Positions 58,428-64,000 of a stretch of 64,000 nt of DNA are shown piece by piece. The position numbers were made by a program, and so were the translations under genes. The notes under the pieces are model-generated. The model saw only the letters and a program-made list of their open reading frames with translations. It ran no database searches and was not told the origin of the DNA. Within the stretch, counting starts at the first letter, position 1, and every line of letters begins with the position of its first letter. Source of the DNA: Microseira sp041929235 (GTDB lineage Bacteria > Cyanobacteriota > Cyanobacteriia > Cyanobacteriales > Aerosakkonemataceae); NCBI RefSeq assembly GCF_041929235.1, contig NZ_JBHFNP010000045.1:1-64000 (forward strand), written 5' to 3'.

Positions 58428-58849
58428 TTTTGTGTCTCCTTCCCATCCTTCGGGAGAATAATGGACCCGATCCAAGAGCCGAATCACCCTTGAGGTCGAT
58501 CGATAATTTTATCGTGGGGTCGGGGTGCAGGTGGGATGGTCAGAGAGATTTACTCGCTTCGGTGCCAGAAGATTATCTACTTCTTCCTTCTTCTTGCTTC
58601 GCGTCCTTTGCGTCTTCGCGGTTCAATAGTACAGGACTTACGCAAGACGAGAAAAGAAACTTTGGTGAAGAGTTGCTCTCTGGTTCCCAAACCAACGATT
58701 TTTCGTATCACCAACGTTTCTTTGCGTAAGTCCTATAGTAGTAATTTTGCGGGTGGGAAAGGAGTAAGGCAAGATTATCGTTGATACGGGAAAAGCAATT
58801 TTTATCCACTCATCCGCTCACCTGCTCACTTGCTCACCCGCACACCGGC
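58428..58849. other. Intergenic region with a MITE
   Basis: Apart from the MITE-A copy at 58632-58735, I see CTTCGCGTCCTTTGCGTCTTCGCGG repeats (about 58597-58621) and TGCTCACTTGCTCACC-type direct repeats (58813-58845). No gene was identified. Confidence 0.5.
58632..58735. mobile_element. MITE-A copy 4 with target duplication TAGTA
   Basis: CAGGACTTACGCAAG at the left and CTTTGCGTAAGTCCTA at the right are inverted repeats with one mismatch at the last base. TAGTA flanks both ends (58627-58631, 58736-58740). An inner stem pairs GAAACTTTGGTGA with TCACCAACGTTTC. The core differs from copies 1-3. Confidence 0.88.
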
Positions 58850-59050
58850 TTACCACCTAGTAGCTTGCAAGTAGCTCAAAATACCCGTAACGATGCAAAG
58901 TAGCATCAACACCCAGATAATGCCACCCGGAATCGAAGTAAACGGGCGCATTCCAAATCCTCTCAACAGCCAAAAAGCTACCGTGACTCCCAAAAGGATG
59001 AAAAAAGACCGCACAAATATCGAATTGTCAGAGTTAGGTGAACCACTCAC
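58850..59050 (-). CDS. Small two-helix membrane protein
   Basis: A 66-residue protein with two predicted membrane helices (FVRSFFILLGVTVAFWLLRG; GGIIWVLMLLCIVTGILSYL) joined by a short GMRPFTSIP turn. Similar small proteins are widespread in cyanobacteria and have no assigned role. No RBS stands out, but the helices and the basic end (QATRW) make it credible. Confidence 0.7.
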   Translation of the reverse strand: MSGSPNSDNSIFVRSFFILLGVTVAFWLLRGFGMRPFTSIPGGIIWVLMLLCIVTGILSYLQATRW

Positions 59051-59513
59051 TGCTTTCGATGCCGCTCGATTACGACCTCATTATGGCATGGGATGCAAGA
59101 TACAGCTTTCGATTCGGGTGTAGGGGCACGGCAACATCAAGTTATCGGGCGCCGAAGACAAGATATAAAGATGCCGTGCCCCTACACTCTCCCCGATCTG
59201 CCGCACCTGCTTGACCCCAGGGCAGAAATACTCAAAAAAACCATAGCTTCATCAAGATTACACGCCATATCCGAGTTTAACCGCATGATTTTTGGTGATT
59301 TGTATCACTAAGTATTTAAAGTTTTTGTGGTAGCAAAGTGCCATCTCGGTAATGTCAGGGACAAAATTATTGGAGATTTCATCAAAACTTTGCAGTTTTT
59401 TTAACTAAGGTGGGTAACTTGAAATATAGAAGGTGTAGTAACCTTTGGGTTATCGTATTAGACCGTTACGACCTTAAACTCGATTGGTGTTAGTAGGGAG
59501 TTAATTAAGCCAC
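59051..59513. repeat. Intergenic region containing a 16-base perfect inverted repeat
   Basis: GTGTAGGGGCACGGCA at 59118-59133 and TGCCGTGCCCCTACAC at 59172-59187 enclose 38 bases. It resembles the GGACACGGCA dyad at 33824-33880 and is probably another small hairpin element. The 300 bases that follow are AT-rich and carry the promoter of the START-fold gene, with no clear box. Confidence 0.65.
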
Positions 59514-60047
59514 ATGACAGTACGTTTTGCCTCCGACTCGATCGATCCAGCTCTGTTGCGCGGTGAGATTTTGCTGCAAACGCGATCGCACTCTGCTTGG
59601 GGTGGCGCGTGTACGGCAAGCATGTACCTACCGATCGCGCGATCCCACGCTTGGCAGCAGCTAACTGACTACTCGCGCTGGGTGCATTACTTCCCCGATG
59701 TGATTAAGAGCGAAGAGTTACACCCGGTAGATAGTTTCACCTCTGGCGGCAAGCGTCTGTATCAAATGGCACGGAAAGCTTTTTTGATGTTCACCGCCGA
59801 GGTAGAAATCTACCTGCGAGTAATTGAGGTGGTGCAACAGCAAATCCAATTCCGGATGGAAAAAGGCAGCTTTGTCGATTTTTCGGCAGATTTAAAGCTG
59901 CAAGATTGCGGTAGCGGCACTTTACTCACCTACAGCGTGGCAGCAACGCCTCTAATTCCTATTCCCTCGATGTTTATCCAACAAGCTATGCACATGGACT
60001 TACCTGCCAATATGCAGAAAATGCGTCAAGTGCTTTGCGGCAGGTAA
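59514..60047 (+). CDS. START-like (SRPBCC, polyketide cyclase/COQ10-type) protein
   Basis: A 177-residue protein whose residues about 35-175 show the SRPBCC fold pattern: MYLPIARSHAWQQLTDYSRW, VHYFPDVIKSEELHP, VEIYLRVIEVVQQQIQFRME and YSVAATPLIPIPSMFIQQAM. Members bind hydrophobic ligands in a large cavity; COQ10-type members bind quinones. The family is common in cyanobacteria near carotenoid or lipid genes, but this copy stands alone. The ATG is preceded by GGGAG, some 14 bases away. Confidence 0.85.
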   Translation: MTVRFASDSIDPALLRGEILLQTRSHSAWGGACTASMYLPIARSHAWQQLTDYSRWVHYFPDVIKSEELHPVDSFTSGGKRLYQMARKAFLMFTAEVEIYLRVIEVVQQQIQFRMEKGSFVDFSADLKLQDCGSGTLLTYSVAATPLIPIPSMFIQQAMHMDLPANMQKMRQVLCGR

Positions 60048-60269
60048 TCTAGTCTAGATAGTAGCAGCGTTTTCCAGTAGGTCTACTAAGCTCTAAAACT
60101 AAATTGCTAACGATTAATGGCGATCTTGTCAGTTGTTTTGAAATAAACAGCTGACACCTGTAAGGCTTTTCCCATGAGCGCAGAAAAATTTGCGACAAAC
60201 TAAAGATTCTCTACGCTTATGGGATAGCCTGATTTGAAGCTATAAACAAAATTTGTATCAATAAAGAAA
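60048..60269. other. Intergenic sequence after the START-fold gene
   Basis: An imperfect hairpin (GACACCTGTAAGGC and neighbouring sequence) may terminate the upstream gene. No open frame with coding character is seen. Confidence 0.3.
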
Positions 60270-60358
60270 CAGGACTTACACCAATTGCCTGCTTGGACAC
60301 TACCCATACTAGGGTAGATTATGCCCTCCCTTCCCGTAGAGGCTGTGTGTAAGTCCTG
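60270..60358. mobile_element. MITE-A copy 5, diverged
   Basis: CAGGACTTACACC at the left and GTGTGTAAGTCCTG at the right are inverted repeats of the same family with TACAC in place of TACGC. I see no flanking 5-bp duplication, so it may be older than the others. Confidence 0.75.
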
Positions 60359-60789
60359 ACCATAGATATTTTATCATTTATGTTTTTAGATATTAATTTT
60401 TTTCTGGGCATCAATTACTTCTAATAAATGCTGAGGATAAACAAGCAAAAAATAGCAATCTAGGTAGATTATACAGTTTTTCAGCACCCATTAACTGATG
60501 GGGTCAGCAATATCCGTAAATTCCACATATTTTCTCCTAATTTTATTGAGCCAAAGTTTTACGTAAATTCCCTAAGAAGTGGGCTTCAGGTACTGATAAA
60601 GCCAAGGAGTAGTATCCGTAGATTCCCTAGTTTTGATTTTTGTCATTTTTTGGTGCCAGGGAAAGAACGTCAGCTCCTGTTCGCTGGATTGTTATCAATA
60701 TCGGTAAACTGCTAATTGCTAATAGCTAATTGCGAGCTTGTTAATCACCTATTAGCGATTAGCCATTAGCCATTAGCCAAATATAAAAG
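60359..60789. repeat. Intergenic region ending in heptamer repeats
   Basis: Bases 60710-60779 contain TGCTAATTGCTAATAGCTAATTG and CTATTAGCGATTAGCCATTAGCC, which are reverse-oriented halves that can fold back. The rest shows a direct repeat of GTAGATTCCCTAG/GTAAATTCCCTAAG-like sequence. It follows the stop of the minus-strand cyclase gene. Confidence 0.65.
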
Positions 60790-62541
60790 CTACTGCTGAC
60801 ATCGCTGCAAATAGATTTGAGCGATGGTATCGCTTGGGTTAATTCGCAGACAATCTTGAAACAATAAAGCTGCTTCGGTAAAGCAATGTCGATAAGAAAG
60901 AAATAAACCTTCTTCAAACATTGATTTGGTGGCTAACTTTCCCTGTTTAATTTGCGGAGCGTCCCCATCAAATACTTCAAAAACTGCCACGGCTTTGGAC
61001 TTCCCCTTAACTGTGACTCGCTCGATGAAGCGAATGTTGTGTTCCATTGGGTTTTGCAAGCGGGACAGAGTTTGTTGAGAGATTAATAGGGATACTCCAT
61101 ATTCTTTTGTCAGGTTTTCGATGCGAGCAGCTAAGTTAACCGCATCGCTAATCACCGTACCATCCATGCGCGAGTATCCCCCGACTGTACCCAGCATTAA
61201 AGAACCTGTATGGATGCCAATGCCAATTTGTAGGGTAGGTCGTCCGGGTCTGCCCCTGGTTGTATTATATTCATTCAACATTTTTAGCATGGCAAGACCG
61301 CCTTTTACCGCATCATCGGCACTGCCACCAAATAGTGCCATAATTGCATCGCCAATGTATTTATCAATAAAGCCGTTATTTTCAACGATGGCGGGTTCCA
61401 TGCGCGACAGAAAGGCATTGATAAATTGAAAATTATCCTGGGGAGTCATGCCTTCGCTGATGGTGGTGAAGCTGCGAATATCGGAAAATAGTACCGTCAT
61501 TTCTTGCTGCACTGCTTCACCTAATTTGACATCGACAATGCTTTGATGTCCCAGCAAAGAGAGAAATTGATTCGGTACAAAACGACTCGCCGCGCGGGTT
61601 AGTTCTGATTCTTTTTGCAGCGCGATTTCCAAATTGGCATTAAGTTCAAATAGTTCTTCAATAAATTTTTGCCGCTCTGCTTCAGCTTTTTTGCGTTCGG
61701 TGATATCTTGAAAGGCGACAATGGCATAGGAAATATTGCCATTTCGATCGTAGATGGGCGTGCCCCAAATTTCGATGGGAATAATCTTATTTCCTCGATG
61801 TATTTCTACATCATCAACCGTTGAGTTTTCGCCGTTTAATGCCCGCGATCGCGGTAATTTTTCCCAAGGATATGGTTGATTGGTTCCGGCGATATAGAAT
61901 GGATTAAGCTCTGACGTTACGGCTGTTTTACCGCGTAATTCCTGCGATCTTTGATTGGTAAAATAAAGTTGACCTTGCACATCAATTACTTCTACGCCAA
62001 CCGGGACTGCTTCTAAGAACTGTCTCAAACGACTTTCGCTCTCGTGCAACTTGGCAATCAGTGCCGCTTGTTCGCGGTTTAATGCTTCAAGTGCCTGATT
62101 CATTTGTTGCAGCTTGGCGTTTTGTTCTGCCAGTTTTTTATCCTGAAGATAACTATAAACGGCTTCTGTTACCGTCAATTTTAAATCTTCAGCTTCCCAA
62201 GGTTTTGTAATATAACGATAAAGTTTGGCATATTTGATCGCATTAGCAACGCCTTCAATAGTCGCCTGACCTGTAAGCATTATTTTGAGGGTTTTGGGAG
62301 AAAGATAATGCACCTGCCTTAATAGTTCATCTCCTTTCATATCGGGCATGACATAATCTGATATAATTAATGGTATTTCATACCCATCTTCTAGTAATTC
62401 TTGGACTAACTCTAAGGCATCGTTCCCGCCTTCGGCAATTTCGATCAGGTAATTGTTACCGAAGGCTTCTTTTAGTTCGGTTTTTAAGCTTTTGAGTACG
62501 GTTGTCTCGTCATCGACACAGATGATTACCTGTTGAGTCAT
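60790..62541 (-). CDS. Receiver-PAS-class III nucleotide cyclase
   Basis: A 583-residue signalling protein. The receiver domain spans 1-125 (phospho-acceptor Asp62 in LIISDYVMPDMKG). A coiled coil and a PAS domain (about 165-285, with RSQELRGKTAV and VAFQDITERKKAE) follow, then a CHD cyclase domain from about residue 340 (VLFSDIRSFTTISE; DKYIGDAIMALFGG; HTGSLMLGTVGG). The two metal-binding aspartates are in FSDIRSF and GDAIMAL. It probably makes cAMP or cGMP under control of the kinase encoded upstream. Its ATG overlaps the receiver gene stop (ATGA). Confidence 0.92.
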   Translation of the reverse strand: MTQQVIICVDDETTVLKSLKTELKEAFGNNYLIEIAEGGNDALELVQELLEDGYEIPLIISDYVMPDMKGDELLRQVHYLSPKTLKIMLTGQATIEGVANAIKYAKLYRYITKPWEAEDLKLTVTEAVYSYLQDKKLAEQNAKLQQMNQALEALNREQAALIAKLHESESRLRQFLEAVPVGVEVIDVQGQLYFTNQRSQELRGKTAVTSELNPFYIAGTNQPYPWEKLPRSRALNGENSTVDDVEIHRGNKIIPIEIWGTPIYDRNGNISYAIVAFQDITERKKAEAERQKFIEELFELNANLEIALQKESELTRAASRFVPNQFLSLLGHQSIVDVKLGEAVQQEMTVLFSDIRSFTTISEGMTPQDNFQFINAFLSRMEPAIVENNGFIDKYIGDAIMALFGGSADDAVKGGLAMLKMLNEYNTTRGRPGRPTLQIGIGIHTGSLMLGTVGGYSRMDGTVISDAVNLAARIENLTKEYGVSLLISQQTLSRLQNPMEHNIRFIERVTVKGKSKAVAVFEVFDGDAPQIKQGKLATKSMFEEGLFLSYRHCFTEAALLFQDCLRINPSDTIAQIYLQRCQQ

Positions 62542-62933
62542 AATTTTGCTAAAGCAGATTGAATGGTTTCGATTAACTCTTCTTCAGCCCAAGGTTTATA
62601 CAAGCAGGAATGGATATTTGCCTGTTCTTTTGCCCGCGCGATCGCTTGTTCATCAGCTTGACCTGTTAACATGATTTTAATAATGTTCGGAAATGCCTGA
62701 TGGACGCGAATCAGAAACTCATCCCCCTTCATACCCGGCATTAACCAATCCGAGACAAGTAAAATAATCTTCATTCCCTCATCTTTTAATTCGTTAATCA
62801 GTTCTATAGCCTCATCCCCATCTTCGGCAACTTCATAGAAATATGCATCCCCAAAGGCTGATTTAAGTTGGGTTTTTAGGCTCTGCAAAACAATTTTTTC
62901 ATCATCTACGCATAAAATAACTGGTTTACACAT
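62538..62933 (-). CDS. Single-domain response regulator
   Basis: A 131-residue receiver. The acidic pocket is VDDEK (Asp10, Asp11), the phospho-acceptor is Asp62 in LLVSDWLMPGMKG, the conserved Thr is in IMLTGQADE, and the Lys is in CLYKPW. It lies between the kinase (12 bases upstream) and the receiver-cyclase gene (4-base overlap). Its sequence is close to the receiver of the cyclase, so one arose from the other. It may act as a phosphate buffer or a second output. Confidence 0.92.
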   Translation of the reverse strand: MCKPVILCVDDEKIVLQSLKTQLKSAFGDAYFYEVAEDGDEAIELINELKDEGMKIILLVSDWLMPGMKGDEFLIRVHQAFPNIIKIMLTGQADEQAIARAKEQANIHSCLYKPWAEEELIETIQSALAKL

Positions 62934-62944
62934 TCCCCACTCTC

Positions 62945-64000
62945 CTAGTTTGGTTTAATTGGCAGAAAAACGTTAAATGTTGTGCGTCCTGGTTGGCTTT
63001 TAAATGCGATTGTTCCTCGATGCTTTTCCACGATTTTTTTAACGATATCTAGTCCCAATCCCGTGCCTTCTCCGGGGGGTTTAGTAGTAAAAAATGGTTC
63101 AAATATTTGAAACTTAATCTCTTCTGGTATTCCCGGCCCGCTATCGGTAATCCCAATTTTAACCTGCTGCTCTACTAAAACGGCTTCCAGGATTAAAGTC
63201 CCTTGATTATTCATCGCTTGTAAGGCATTTTGAATCAGATTGTTCCAAACTTGATGCAGTTCGTCGGGATAGCAAAGTAGCATCGGTAACTCGGAATAGT
63301 TCCGCATCACTTCTACTCCCTTTTTGAGTTGACTTTGATAAAGCGTTAACACGGTTTCTATGCCGTCAATTATGTTAGCCAGCTTCATCACTCCTGAACG
63401 GTCGTACCGCGCATAAGTTTTTAAGGCAAATACGACTTTTGAGGCTAGGTCTGTGGCAGTGTTGATGGTTTCAACGCCTCTTTGCACGCCTGAAAGTTTA
63501 TAAGCAATTTCTAAGATAAACTTGCTATTATGGTGTTTTAACAGAGGTAAAAACCTGTCGATTTCGCGATAAATCCTCATGTCTACCAGGCTATCGGCAA
63601 TCGGAGAAGCATTATCAATTACTTCGGCTTCGAGTTGGCGAATTAATGCGCGCTTAAATTGACGCTCCTCTTTGGCAGACAAAATTAATTTTTCTTCGCT
63701 CGACCTGTGCAGGAGTTGCCAAAAATTCTCTGCTTGCTCTGGGGAAAGGGATTGAAATAGTGCGGGTAATTGTTCTAGGGTTTGACTTAAAAACTTAGTC
63801 ATATTCCCCGCTGAGGAACGAATTGCACCCAGGGGGGTATTGATTTCGTGGGCAATCCCGGCAACGAGTTGTCCGAGGGCTGCCATTTTTTCTGATTGAA
63901 TTAATTGGGATTGAGTCGCTTGCAGACTTGCGAGTGTTTGCGAGAGTTGCTCGATGGTTTGTTCGAGTCGATCCGATTGGGTTAATGTTGATTTCTCGGA
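62945..64000 (-). CDS. Sensor histidine kinase, C-terminal part (runs off the right edge)
   Basis: About 351 codons are visible and the frame remains open at the right edge. The segment before the kinase core is a coiled coil (RLEQTIEQLSQTLASLQATQ). The H-box is LVAGIAHEINTPLGAIRSS. The ATPase core has NLIQNALQAM (N box), DSGPGIPEE (G1) and GEGTGLGLDIVKKI (G2). This C-terminal half resembles kinases that activate receiver-cyclase proteins in cyanobacteria. A sensory N-terminus must lie beyond the window. It is the first gene visible of the HK-receiver-cyclase operon. Confidence 0.9.
   Translation of the reverse strand, partial: SEKSTLTQSDRLEQTIEQLSQTLASLQATQSQLIQSEKMAALGQLVAGIAHEINTPLGAIRSSAGNMTKFLSQTLEQLPALFQSLSPEQAENFWQLLHRSSEEKLILSAKEERQFKRALIRQLEAEVIDNASPIADSLVDMRIYREIDRFLPLLKHHNSKFILEIAYKLSGVQRGVETINTATDLASKVVFALKTYARYDRSGVMKLANIIDGIETVLTLYQSQLKKGVEVMRNYSELPMLLCYPDELHQVWNNLIQNALQAMNNQGTLILEAVLVEQQVKIGITDSGPGIPEEIKFQIFEPFFTTKPPGEGTGLGLDIVKKIVEKHRGTIAFKSQPGRTTFNVFLPIKPN

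Noticed and set aside
1..64000. tRNA, rRNA or riboswitch genes
   Set aside because: I saw no cloverleaf-like sequence with conserved T-loop, no rRNA sequence and no known riboswitch core; a covariance-model scan would be needed to exclude small RNAs.

Overview
The window looks like a cyanobacterial chromosome. GCGATCGC-type octamers are scattered through it, and it carries an NblA-family phycobilisome-degradation gene, a CcmK-type carboxysome shell gene, a ComFB/CdgR-type gene, DUF29 and Uma2 families, and the usual cyanobacterial heptamer repeats (TAGCCAT/TAGCAAT). The mix of NRPS/PKS genes, abundant MITE-like repeats and decaying genes suggests a large filamentous genome, but I cannot name the genus from sequence alone.

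Bases 1-17,195 are part of a natural-product cluster read outward from a divergent intergenic region (9,757-10,089). Leftward run a KS-AT-DH-MT-KR-ACP polyketide synthase and, overlapping it by ATGA, an NRPS (docking domain, condensation domain, proline-like adenylation domain) cut by the window edge. Rightward run a four-EF-hand protein, a Coq4-like protein with an intact HDxxH-x11-E site, a Rieske oxygenase, a P450 with a frameshifted N-terminus, a fatty acyl-AMP ligase and a SyrB2/HctB-like non-heme iron enzyme fused to an ACP. In that last protein the metal-binding carboxylate is replaced by valine. The FAAL plus halogenase-ACP pair recalls the hectochlorin starter logic (HctA/HctB), so a lipid-started, possibly chlorinated lipopeptide is the best inference.

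Bases 17,400-39,700 hold general and accessory genes: an LtrA-like membrane protein, three tandem XRE-type repressors facing a palindromic operator, a Uma2 protein, a broken MerR regulator between two copies of a small gene, an mtEFG1-like elongation factor G, remnants of a PaO-like Rieske oxygenase and a bacterial dynamin (both with their centres deleted), a winged-helix/PAS regulator, ComFB, IlvA, NblA, a TPR protein, a PEP-CTERM hydrolase, DUF924, an isochorismatase-fold hydrolase and a histidine kinase.

Bases 39,700-51,400 look like a defence island. A tight operon encodes a 156-residue unknown protein, a Z1-domain helicase-like ATPase and a PemK/MazF-type toxin. Beside it are an Lhr-like helicase, a DUF4365 nuclease-fold protein with an overlapping partner, a BrxD/DUF2791-type ATPase and a membrane coiled-coil protein whose tail resembles TerB_C. 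No other BREX core gene is visible. A nested transposon scar (a repeat holding a MITE, holding a second MITE that was then tandemly duplicated twice) lies next to the helicase.

Bases 51,400-64,000 hold a satellite CcmK with an altered pore loop, two secreted pentapeptide-repeat/DUF4214 paralogues with a third remnant between them, an FkbM methyltransferase, a repeat/RTX-like protein, an HI0933-like flavoprotein next to rubredoxin, a START-fold protein, and a signalling operon (histidine kinase, receiver, receiver-PAS-cyclase) that runs off the right edge. No rRNA, tRNA or CRISPR array was recognised. At least five copies of one MITE family with 5-bp target duplications are spread from 18.7 to 60.4 kb.
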